Below are positions 35,152 through 42,770 of a stretch of 64,000 nucleotides of DNA, in pieces. The position numbers and the translations under genes are program-made. Source of the DNA: Phyllobacterium myrsinacearum. GTDB lineage: Bacteria > Pseudomonadota > Alphaproteobacteria > Rhizobiales > Rhizobiaceae. The stretch's first letter is position 1. Each line of letters starts with the position of its first letter. Where the stretch lies: NCBI RefSeq assembly GCF_014138285.1, contig NZ_JACGXN010000004.1:1-64000 (forward strand), read 5' to 3'. Under the pieces are notes generated by a model. That model had not been told where the DNA came from. It saw only the letters and a list, made by a program, of their open reading frames with translations, and did not search any database.

Positions 35152-36330
35152 ATGATTTTAACCGTTGACGAGACGCACTATGATGACGCTCATCAGCGCG
35201 ATTGTGCCCGCGTCATCGCGCTGATTTCAAATGGCCGCCAGTATTCGCGGCCTAGTATAGCCGAAGCGCTCGATATGACTTCGACCACCACGTCAAAAGT
35301 GGTAGGCGACCTGATTGCCCGAGGACTGCTGGTGGAGACTGCGGGTGAAAAAAGCGGGCGCGGTCGGCCAGCTATCCGGATTGGCCTCAATGCCCGGCGT
35401 TTGGGGGCAACCGTCATACACGTGTCCAGCCGTTCATTGCGCGGTACGCTGGTGGATTTCGGGGGCCGGGCGCTTGAGCGTGCGGGTGTTGACATTCCGG
35501 ATGATGTGGACCGCGATCAGATGACCGCAGCGATGCGGGACCTGATCCGATCCCTGGTTGGCAAGTGTCCGCCCGGCATGCAGCATATCGGCACATCGGT
35601 ATCCGTATCCGGCGTTGTCGATGTCAAAAGCCGGACCTGGCTGCTTACCTCCCGCTGGCCGAATATCCGTGATTTTGATCTGGCCACGGCGCTGGCGCCG
35701 GTCACGCCGGAGGTTCTGGTCTGCCGTCATCTCGACGCCGAACTCAATGCCCGCCTGCTGCAGGACCCCGTTTTCGGCACGGACAATACATTGCTTCTGC
35801 ACTGGGGCTGGGGCATTGGTCTGGCGTACAGTGTGAACGGCGATTCCTTCATCCGTGCCGGTGGTCCGTTCGGTGAAATCGGCCACTGGCGTTTCAATCT
35901 GCTGGAAGACCGTGCCTGTGGTTGCGGTAATTACGGCTGTCTGGAAACCGCCGCATCGCTCTGGGCCCTGCTGCCCCGGATGCGCGAAATTTGGCCGGAT
36001 CTTTCTGAAGACGAAGAACTGCTTGCCGGGCAAATGTCGGGGCTGCCTTTACTCGACATGCCGGATATGCGGACCGGATTGCAACTCATGGCGCGGTCTC
36101 TGGCCAATGTCTGCCGTTTGCTTTTCCCGAAGCGCGTCATCGTTACAGGCCCATTCATTGCCAATGCGGATATCTGGCAGACATTTGAAAAAGCCTTTCA
36201 GGCCGAAGGCTTGATTGGAACGCTGGAACTACCGGCCCTGCTCGCCGATAGATCAAGCGAGGATTTTGCCATTCTTGGCGCTGTACGCCCGCTGTTCAAT
36301 CTGGGGCTTGAGACATTCATCCGATCGTGA
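35152..36330 (+). CDS. ROK-family transcriptional regulator (NagC-like)
   Basis: This 392-residue regulator has an N-terminal winged helix (residues about 25-65, I-A-E-A-L-D-M-T-S-T-T-T-S-K-V-V). A ROK sugar-binding domain follows. The zinc signature C-G-C-G-N-Y-G-C-L-E-T is intact at about residue 257, and the E-I-G-H-W substrate-contact motif precedes it. It is divergent from nagBA, so it probably represses amino-sugar catabolism and responds to GlcNAc-6-phosphate or a relative. That ligand is inferred from context. Confidence 0.9.
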   Translation: MILTVDETHYDDAHQRDCARVIALISNGRQYSRPSIAEALDMTSTTTSKVVGDLIARGLLVETAGEKSGRGRPAIRIGLNARRLGATVIHVSSRSLRGTLVDFGGRALERAGVDIPDDVDRDQMTAAMRDLIRSLVGKCPPGMQHIGTSVSVSGVVDVKSRTWLLTSRWPNIRDFDLATALAPVTPEVLVCRHLDAELNARLLQDPVFGTDNTLLLHWGWGIGLAYSVNGDSFIRAGGPFGEIGHWRFNLLEDRACGCGNYGCLETAASLWALLPRMREIWPDLSEDEELLAGQMSGLPLLDMPDMRTGLQLMARSLANVCRLLFPKRVIVTGPFIANADIWQTFEKAFQAEGLIGTLELPALLADRSSEDFAILGAVRPLFNLGLETFIRS

Positions 36331-36410
36331 GATGACACTGGCTGCGAATATCCGATTGCACCAATACACGGCTCCTTGCCGGAAGAACACAGCAGGACAC
36401 CATACGGATC

Positions 36411-37601
36411 ATGACCCAGCAATTCATCGATCACCTTACGACTGAGCTGAAAGGCTTGAAGGAGTCCGGGCTTTACAAGTCCGAACGTATCATCACCTCC
36501 AAGCAGGCCGGGGAAATCGAAGTTTCCGGCGGTGCCAGGGTTCTGAATTTCTGCGCCAACAATTATCTCGGTCTTGCCAACAATGAAGAGCTGGCGGAAG
36601 CCGGAAAAGCCGCGCTCGATCGTTATGGCTACGGCATGGCCTCGGTCCGATTCATCTGCGGTACGCAGGAAGAGCACAAGCAGCTCGAGTCGCGCATCTC
36701 CAGCTTCCTTGGTCTGGAAGACACGATTCTCTATTCCAGCTGTTTCGATGCCAATGGCGGCCTGTTCGAGACGTTGCTGGGCGAAGAGGATGCGATCATT
36801 TCCGATGCGTTGAACCATGCTTCGATCATTGACGGCGTACGCCTGTCGAAGGCAAAGCGCTTCCGCTATGCCAATAACGATATGGCGGCATTGGAAGAAG
36901 AACTGAAGAAAGCCGAAGGCAGCCGGTTCAAACTGATCGCCACGGACGGCGTCTTCTCCATGGACGGCATTATCGCCAATCTGAAAGGTGTCTGTGATCT
37001 CGCCGAAAAATACGGCGCCATGGTCATGGTCGACGACAGCCATGCGGTTGGTTTTGTCGGCAAGCATGGCCGCGGTTCCGCCGAGCATTGCGGCGTCGAG
37101 GGCCGGGTCGACATCATCACCGGCACGCTCGGTAAGGCATTGGGCGGTGCGTCGGGCGGGTACACTTCTGGCAAAGCCGAAGTGATTGACTGGTTGCGTC
37201 AGCGGTCGCGGCCCTACCTCTTCTCCAATACGCTGGCGCCGGTTATCGCCGCCGCCTCGCTGAAAGTATTCGACCTGATCGATCAGGGCGCCGACCTGCG
37301 TGCGCGCCTCAGCGCCAATGCAGCGCATTTCCGCAAGGATATGACCAAGCTCGGCTTTACGCTTGCCGGTGCCGATCACCCGATCATTCCTGTGATGCTC
37401 GGCGATGCGTCGCTGGCACAGGAAATGGCCTCGCGCATGCTGGAGAAAGGCGTCTATGTCGTCGGTTTTGCCTTCCCCGTCGTCCCGAAAGGCCAGGCGC
37501 GCATCCGCACGCAAATGTCTGCTGCCCACACCACGGAAGACGTCGCCCGCGCGATAGACGTCTTTGCGCAAGTCGGGCGTGATCTCGGCATCATCAAATA
37601 G
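36411..37601 (+). CDS. kbl: 2-amino-3-ketobutyrate CoA ligase (glycine C-acetyltransferase) Kbl
   Basis: This 396-residue PLP enzyme cleaves 2-amino-3-ketobutyrate with CoA to glycine and acetyl-CoA. Family marks are F-C-A-N-N-Y-L-G-L, the substrate region [20 protein letters not shown] for PLP binding and the Lys in [15 protein letters not shown]. It is followed after 10 bases by tdh, which makes its unstable substrate. The two form the threonine dehydrogenase pathway. Confidence 0.97.
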   Translation: MTQQFIDHLTTELKGLKESGLYKSERIITSKQAGEIEVSGGARVLNFCANNYLGLANNEELAEAGKAALDRYGYGMASVRFICGTQEEHKQLESRISSFLGLEDTILYSSCFDANGGLFETLLGEEDAIISDALNHASIIDGVRLSKAKRFRYANNDMAALEEELKKAEGSRFKLIATDGVFSMDGIIANLKGVCDLAEKYGAMVMVDDSHAVGFVGKHGRGSAEHCGVEGRVDIITGTLGKALGGASGGYTSGKAEVIDWLRQRSRPYLFSNTLAPVIAAASLKVFDLIDQGADLRARLSANAAHFRKDMTKLGFTLAGADHPIIPVMLGDASLAQEMASRMLEKGVYVVGFAFPVVPKGQARIRTQMSAAHTTEDVARAIDVFAQVGRDLGIIK

Positions 37602-37611
37602 GAAAAACACC

Positions 37612-38649
37612 ATGTCGAACATGATGAAGGCACTGGTAAAGGCCAAGGCTGAACCCGGCATCTGGATGGAACACGTTCCTGTGCCGGAGCCGGGTCCAAA
37701 CGATGTGCTGATCCGCGTGAAAAAATCCGCGATCTGCGGCACCGACGTTCACATCTACAATTGGGATCAGTGGGCGCAGGCGACAATTCCCGTGCCTATG
37801 GTTGTCGGGCATGAATTCTGCGGCGAGATTGCCGACATCGGCTCGGCTGTCACCAAATACAAAGTTGGCCAGCGGGTTTCCGGCGAAGGTCATATCGTCT
37901 GCGGCACATGCCGCAATTGCCGGGCGGGCAGAGGGCATCTTTGCCGTAACACGCTCGGTGTGGGTGTGCACCGTCCAGGCTCGTTCGGTGAATATGTCTG
38001 CATTCCGGAATACAACGTTGTTCCGATCCCGGATGATGTTTCTGATGAGATTGCCGCGATCTTCGATCCGTTCGGAAATGCGGTTCATACCGCATTGAGC
38101 TTTGACCTTGTGGGCGAAGATGTGCTCGTTACCGGTGCCGGGCCAATCGGCATCATGGGCGCCATGGTTGCCAAGCGCTCCGGCGCACGCAAGGTTGTTA
38201 TCACCGACATTAACCCGTCCCGCCTTGCACTCGCCAAGAAGATGGGCATCGATCACGTCGTCGATGCGTCAAAAGAGAACCTTACGGATGTCATGCGCCA
38301 GATCGGCATGACGGAAGGCTTTGACGTCGGTCTTGAAATGTCGGGTGCTGCGCCCGCCTTCCGCGACATGATCGACAAGATGAACAATGGTGGCAAGATT
38401 GCCATTCTGGGCATTGCGCCGACAGGCTTTGAGATCGACTGGAACAAGGTCATCTTCAAGATGCTCAATCTGAAGGGCATTTACGGCCGGGAAATGTTCG
38501 AGACCTGGTACAAGATGATTGCTTTCGTACAAGGCGGTCTTGATCTCAGCGAAATCATCACCCATCGTCTGCCGATTGACGATTTCCAGACCGGTTTTGA
38601 TGCCATGCGCTCGGGAAGCTCGGGCAAGGTGGTTCTGAGCTGGCACTGA
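37612..38649 (+). CDS. tdh: L-threonine 3-dehydrogenase Tdh
   Basis: This 345-residue zinc alcohol-dehydrogenase-type enzyme oxidises L-threonine to 2-amino-3-ketobutyrate. Catalytic zinc ligands lie in C-G-T-D-V-H and G-H-E-F-C-G-E. The structural zinc lobe has [15 protein letters not shown], and the NAD motif is [10 protein letters not shown]. The ATG at 37612 is preceded by AGGAAAAACACC; the frame extends upstream into kbl without need. It is the second gene of the kbl-tdh operon, followed by a pair of hairpins. Confidence 0.97.
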   Translation: MSNMMKALVKAKAEPGIWMEHVPVPEPGPNDVLIRVKKSAICGTDVHIYNWDQWAQATIPVPMVVGHEFCGEIADIGSAVTKYKVGQRVSGEGHIVCGTCRNCRAGRGHLCRNTLGVGVHRPGSFGEYVCIPEYNVVPIPDDVSDEIAAIFDPFGNAVHTALSFDLVGEDVLVTGAGPIGIMGAMVAKRSGARKVVITDINPSRLALAKKMGIDHVVDASKENLTDVMRQIGMTEGFDVGLEMSGAAPAFRDMIDKMNNGGKIAILGIAPTGFEIDWNKVIFKMLNLKGIYGREMFETWYKMIAFVQGGLDLSEIITHRLPIDDFQTGFDAMRSGSSGKVVLSWH

Positions 38650-38669
38650 AATGAAAGCCGCGCTTCGCA

Positions 38670-38712
38670 ATGACGCCATTTCATGGCGTCATAATCGGCG
38701 CAACAATGCGCC
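38670..38712 (+). other. Two adjacent perfect stem-loops between tdh and the MfnB-like/FolB gene
   Basis: A 10-bp perfect stem ATGACGCCAT/ATGGCGTCAT with a 3-base loop (38670-38692) is followed four bases later by a 6-bp stem GGCGCA/TGCGCC with a 4-base loop (38697-38712). Neither has a T run, so simple intrinsic termination is not evident. They may mark an mRNA processing point, a protein-binding leader or a rho-dependent end. Confidence 0.55.
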
Positions 38713-38751
38713 AATATGTGTAGTTCATGGTGCATTCGGAGGTTTTTGCCC

Positions 38752-39864
38752 ATGACCAAGATGCTCGCAACCGTCAAAACGCTTGAAGAGGCGAATATCA
38801 TTCTTCAAAGCGGCGCCGACGTCATCGATGTGCTGGTCTCTGATCTGGAAGCGTTGCGGCCCTATGCAAAAGCTGCAGAGGGCAAGGCCGCGCTGTCCGC
38901 AACCCTGCCGCAGACCGTGCTGCCGTCCCATGCCCGGGAACTGGCGGATCTTGGTCTCGGGTTCATCAAGATTCCGTTTGAAAGCTCCACGTCTTCGTAT
39001 TCTCTGCCCGCTTTGCATGGCACCACGAAGTGGATGGCCGTTGTTCATGTGGATCTGGCGAGCGATCTGCCTGAAGCATCCAGCCTCGGGTCTCAGGGTT
39101 TTGCAGTGATCATGCTGGACACCAGCAACGGATCGCGACTTTTGAATCATCTGTCACTTGCAAGAATCGATGCCTATGTTCGGGAATGCCATGCCCTTTC
39201 GATACTCGTTGGTATAGCCGGTGCGCTCGAGACGCCGGATATTCCGCGGCTTCTCAGTTTTCAGCTCGATATTCTGGGCTTCAAGGAGGCATTTTTCAAC
39301 GGCGCTGTGGCAGACGCAATCGACGTGCAGGCAGCCACACGAATTCGCGCGCTCATTCCTGAAGAGCGGCAAGCGAACCTTGCTCCCGGTGTCGACTATC
39401 AATTGCTGGCGGCGCGGGGTTATTTCCCTGATCCGGCAGAAGAGGGGCTCGGTACCGACAAAATCTTCGTTCGCGATTTCGTCCTGCCCGTTCATATCGG
39501 TGCATATAGTTTCGAGCACGGCGTTGCCCAGAAGATGCGTTTTGACGTAACGGCCGAAGTCTTGCGGGTCACCCGCAACCCTGAAGATATGCGCCACATC
39601 GTTTCCTACGATCTGATAATGGATGGTATTCGCACGATTGTTGCACGCGGGCATATTGAGCTATCCGAGACCCTTGCCGAGCGCGTAGCAGCATTCATTC
39701 TCGAAAATCCACGCGTTGTGCGTGTGGTGGTCCGCGCCGAAAAGCTGGAGCTTGGACCGGGGGGCGTTGGTGTCGAGATCGAACGCAAGCGGGAGGCGCA
39801 AATCGCTCCGGTCAATCCAGCTTATCCAGATGTATCCGTGTCGCAGCGTCGCCGCGACCACTGA
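38752..39864 (+). CDS. Fusion of an MfnB-like (UPF0264/DUF556) domain with dihydroneopterin aldolase (FolB)
   Basis: This 370-residue protein has two domains. Residues 1 to about 205 resemble MfnB, the (5-formylfuran-3-yl)methyl phosphate synthase of methanofuran biosynthesis: M-L-A-T-V near the start, G-A-D-V-I-D-V at 21-27, F-I-K-I near 73 and M-L-D-T at 121-124. Residues about 236-347 are FolB-like, with the acidic site in A-Y-S-F-E-H-G, S-Y-D-L-I-M-D, E-T-L-A-E-R-V and a late Lys at 331. FolB makes 6-hydroxymethyl-dihydropterin for folate or methanopterin. By eye, the Schiff-base Lys expected after I-D-V is Leu28. The start has GGAGGT upstream. The gene faces fae across 20 bases. Confidence 0.8.
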   Translation: MTKMLATVKTLEEANIILQSGADVIDVLVSDLEALRPYAKAAEGKAALSATLPQTVLPSHARELADLGLGFIKIPFESSTSSYSLPALHGTTKWMAVVHVDLASDLPEASSLGSQGFAVIMLDTSNGSRLLNHLSLARIDAYVRECHALSILVGIAGALETPDIPRLLSFQLDILGFKEAFFNGAVADAIDVQAATRIRALIPEERQANLAPGVDYQLLAARGYFPDPAEEGLGTDKIFVRDFVLPVHIGAYSFEHGVAQKMRFDVTAEVLRVTRNPEDMRHIVSYDLIMDGIRTIVARGHIELSETLAERVAAFILENPRVVRVVVRAEKLELGPGGVGVEIERKREAQIAPVNPAYPDVSVSQRRRDH

Positions 39865-39884
39865 GCATTGTTTCAGGGTCCGGA

Positions 39885-40367
39885 CTACTGGCGCCCTGTC
39901 AGTGTTTCCGCTGCTGTGGGGCGGCCGGTGACCGCCCGCAGAATGGCTTCTTTGGTCGCCTGGTAATTGTAGTCATGTATCTTGGTGTCATCACTCGCCT
40001 GCCAGTGAATAAAAACACCAACACAAATAAAGAGGTTGTCTGCCTCATTTTGCGGGATCACGCCTTCCGCCACGGAATCGCGCACCGCCTTGGCGATCCC
40101 TGATTGTGCCGGGCCGAAGAGCTGCATCGCTTGTCCGGCGCCGCGGATCGTCACCTTGTTGTACATTACCGTATTGGGTTTACATGGCAGGTTTGGTTCG
40201 ATTACTGCCAGAACAGAGGTGAAGCCGTCCTTGTTGTTGGTAAGCGCATTGCAGAAAGCGGTTTCCACCGCACTGCCGCGAGGGCCCATCAACAGGTCGA
40301 TATGAGCGACCTCGTTGCCTTCGCCGACCAGAGATTCTCCCACCATGACCCTGTTGATGATCTGCAT
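39885..40367 (-). CDS. fae: Formaldehyde-activating enzyme Fae
   Basis: This 160-residue protein is a clear Fae, the enzyme that condenses formaldehyde with tetrahydromethanopterin to methylene-H4MPT in the cytoplasm. Strings shared with the Methylobacterium enzyme include [11 protein letters not shown], holding the catalytic His, then [17 protein letters not shown] and G-V-F-I-H-W. The open frame extends 24 codons upstream, but the ATG at 40367 has GGAGGAAT and gives the family length. No mch, fhc, mtdB or methanopterin-synthesis genes are in the window apart from the fusion gene facing it. Confidence 0.95.
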   Translation of the reverse strand: MQIINRVMVGESLVGEGNEVAHIDLLMGPRGSAVETAFCNALTNNKDGFTSVLAVIEPNLPCKPNTVMYNKVTIRGAGQAMQLFGPAQSGIAKAVRDSVAEGVIPQNEADNLFICVGVFIHWQASDDTKIHDYNYQATKEAILRAVTGRPTAAETLTGRQ

Positions 40368-40439
40368 GCCGATTCCTCCATTTTGCGCAGCTATAGCCCA
40401 AGATGGAGAAGTGGGGAAAGAATTGTATTCGGCCGCCAA

Positions 40440-41447
40440 TCAAAGCGTAAGATTAAGTGTCTTCAGCCGTTCGGCCACGTCTTGCTTGCGATCAGGGTGG
40501 ATGGCCAGAATGTTGGCCACCCGACCGGCCGGGAAAGCCGTGTCGATGGCTTGAGCCGTCGGCAATTGCCTCACGGAATCCGCTAGAACTTCCCACACCT
40601 CATAACCCCAGCCAGCCAGTCTGTTAAAAATGGTACCGGGCGTTGTTTTGGAGAGCGTCGCAAGCACTTGCCGGTTCACCTCAACAAGCATTGTCGGGTT
40701 TGATGCAGGAATGGTTTCGACGGCTCCAGCGAAGAACAGGCCTTCCGCGCCTTCGATGTCGATCTTGATGGAATCAGGCTTCAAGCCTTTTGCCATCTTA
40801 TCCAGTGTTTCCACTTTCGTGCTACGTTCGGATTTTGTGTTTCCAGAGCCAGCCACAAGGCTTGTCGCCCCAGCATTGACTGTATGTTCAGCAGTGTTCA
40901 GTTCCATGGTGCCGGGCGCATCAGCAAGCGCAAGTTTGTGCACCGTGATGACTTTCGAAAGCTTGTTTTCAACAATTGATTTGCTGAACAAGCTCCAAAG
41001 ATGCGGCAGCGGTTCAAACGAAACGATCCTGCCAGAGAATCCGGGTTTGGTCGCAACCGAGAGCGAATAATAGCCGACATTACCGCCGACGTCGAAGAAC
41101 ACGCCTTTGTCTGGAGTCACAGCCTTTATGATGTCGATATCAAACTTCTCATAACCGCCGTTAAAGATACCGAATGTCATGTGGTACTGACGCAGATCGA
41201 GGTAAATCTTGAAATTATTCTTTGTCTCGAACAGCACCTCGATGCTTCTCGGCACAAAATTCTCGAAAATAACTTCTGCATGCTTTTGATGAAATTCTGT
41301 CGAAGAGAGAAACCTTCTCCGATGCTCTCCAAATGAAATATCCGATATGTTCAATAAATGTTCGGATATGATTTTTCTCTCTTCAGTGTTTGCTTCGCGT
41401 CCAAGGATAAATTTGTAACAATTCAGAATATCATTGTAACTCGTCAT
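40440..41447 (-). CDS. FkbM-family methyltransferase with an N-terminal DUF4214-like segment
   Basis: This 335-residue protein is a SAM-dependent methyltransferase of the FkbM type, commonly found modifying sugars in polysaccharide loci. The SAM motif is F-F-D-V-G-G-N-V-G-Y-Y at about residue 115. Later come F-E-P-L-P and I-K-I-D-I-E-G-A-E-G, the FkbM hallmark. Residues 3-55 form an extra domain with C-Y-K-F-I-L-G-R-E-A-N-T-E-E, which looks like DUF4214. GAAGG precedes the ATG. It is the last gene of the kpsS-kpsC-GT unit, 54 bases after the glycosyltransferase. Confidence 0.85.
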   Translation of the reverse strand: MTSYNDILNCYKFILGREANTEERKIISEHLLNISDISFGEHRRRFLSSTEFHQKHAEVIFENFVPRSIEVLFETKNNFKIYLDLRQYHMTFGIFNGGYEKFDIDIIKAVTPDKGVFFDVGGNVGYYSLSVATKPGFSGRIVSFEPLPHLWSLFSKSIVENKLSKVITVHKLALADAPGTMELNTAEHTVNAGATSLVAGSGNTKSERSTKVETLDKMAKGLKPDSIKIDIEGAEGLFFAGAVETIPASNPTMLVEVNRQVLATLSKTTPGTIFNRLAGWGYEVWEVLADSVRQLPTAQAIDTAFPAGRVANILAIHPDRKQDVAERLKTLNLTL

Positions 41448-41501
41448 GACGCCTTCACATTCATTAGAATTCGTTTGCTACATCAGGTGAATTTAAGTCT
41501 G

Positions 41502-42770
41502 TTACCGTATAGTATGTGCAACACTTGCTAACAATTCATCCAATACTTGAAAATGTCCATTCCAATCTTGTGATGTATGGCGTGATTTATTGCGATATTC
41601 ACTGGTATGCGCATCTATCGCTGCGCGCCAGCCGAGTCCGTCGCAGGGGTCAAGCAATGTCGCCTGATCACCTATGATTTCCCTGTGCGATGGAATGTCG
41701 GAGGCAATGATAGGAGTGCCAGTGGCCATGGCTTCGGCAACCGGCATGCCATATCCTTCAACGAAGGAAGGTGCCAGCAAGGCCGCCGCTCCAGACATCA
41801 GATCTGCCAATGCTGCATCCCCCAGATCCGATACTTCGATCACCATGTTACGCAGCTGCGGGCATCGGTCCAATGTGGCAAAGACCTGCGCATTTTCCCA
41901 GCCGCGTTTGCCAGCTATCACCAGCCGCGGTGCGTTTTCTCCATCACGGTCGACGAGCCAGCGCCACAATTGCAAAAGCAGTATGTGGTTCTTGCGAGGC
42001 TCAATCGTGCCTACGATGACAAAATAGGGGTGTTTCGTGCGGCGCGCGCCGGTTCGGCTGGCATAACGGAAGCTATTCTCGATACCTGGCGGCAGAATCG
42101 CGATGGGCGGTGCAGTGCGCCCGCGTTCCTCTGCAAAAGAGCGCAGCGAGCGGGCTGTCGTTTGGGAATTGCACAGGACAAGCCCGGCGTGGCGCAACAC
42201 CGTCTCCATTCGGCGCAGATGTCGCTGCGGTTCTCTTTCGCGGACAAATTCCGGATGGGTGACCGGAATAAGATCATGGACGTAGAAGACGCCGCTTTGC
42301 CGTTTTGCGTCGAGCCAGGAAAAGGCTGCGGGTCTGTCGAGATTGGTGTGCGAGACGTGCACAAAGGGTGCGTTTCGTTCCATCGGGCCGGCTGGAAGAA
42401 ATGTTCGCAACGCCTTTCTTGCCGAAAGGCTCCACTGTTTTACTTTTGTCGGCTGTGCAGTATTGGAGGCGCATTTGAGGTCATGCCAGGATACAAGCCC
42501 GTCGATCGCCGCATAGATTTTTTCAAGTTCGGTCGATTGCTTCGGGTTCAAGGCAGTCCCCGACCACCGGGCGCTGAGATCGGTTATGAGCCCTGATGCA
42601 CGGCCCTGATTGATAGCAATTGGCTTGTTGCGCCCCATTTCGACAAAGAAGGAACTACGGGCCTTAGCCCAATGGGCATATTGCAGCTCAAAACGATCAA
42701 TACCCGTCGGTGTCGAATAGTGTGACCGCCCGATCAGCCGGGAAATGTCCATTGCAATTGCATTCATCAT
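41502..42770 (-). CDS. Glycosyltransferase family 4 protein
   Basis: This 422-residue GT-B glycosyltransferase probably adds a sugar to the capsule repeat. The C-terminal domain shows V-G-T-I-E-P-R-K-N-H, A-P-S-F-V-E-G-Y-G-M-P-V-A-E-A-M-A-T-G-T-P and S-D-I-P-S-H-R-E-I. These are the GT4 donor-binding E-x7-E region and its surroundings. The ATG at 42770 overlaps the kpsC stop as ATGA; a GTG two codons further up is possible. Donor and acceptor sugars cannot be told from sequence. Confidence 0.88.
   Translation of the reverse strand: MMNAIAMDISRLIGRSHYSTPTGIDRFELQYAHWAKARSSFFVEMGRNKPIAINQGRASGLITDLSARWSGTALNPKQSTELEKIYAAIDGLVSWHDLKCASNTAQPTKVKQWSLSARKALRTFLPAGPMERNAPFVHVSHTNLDRPAAFSWLDAKRQSGVFYVHDLIPVTHPEFVREREPQRHLRRMETVLRHAGLVLCNSQTTARSLRSFAEERGRTAPPIAILPPGIENSFRYASRTGARRTKHPYFVIVGTIEPRKNHILLLQLWRWLVDRDGENAPRLVIAGKRGWENAQVFATLDRCPQLRNMVIEVSDLGDAALADLMSGAAALLAPSFVEGYGMPVAEAMATGTPIIASDIPSHREIIGDQATLLDPCDGLGWRAAIDAHTSEYRNKSRHTSQDWNGHFQVLDELLASVAHTIR

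Noticed and set aside
39873-39897. Weak hairpin between the convergent MfnB-like/FolB and fae genes
   Set aside because: Only a 5-bp CAGGG/CCCTG stem with a large loop and no T run; too weak to call a terminator.
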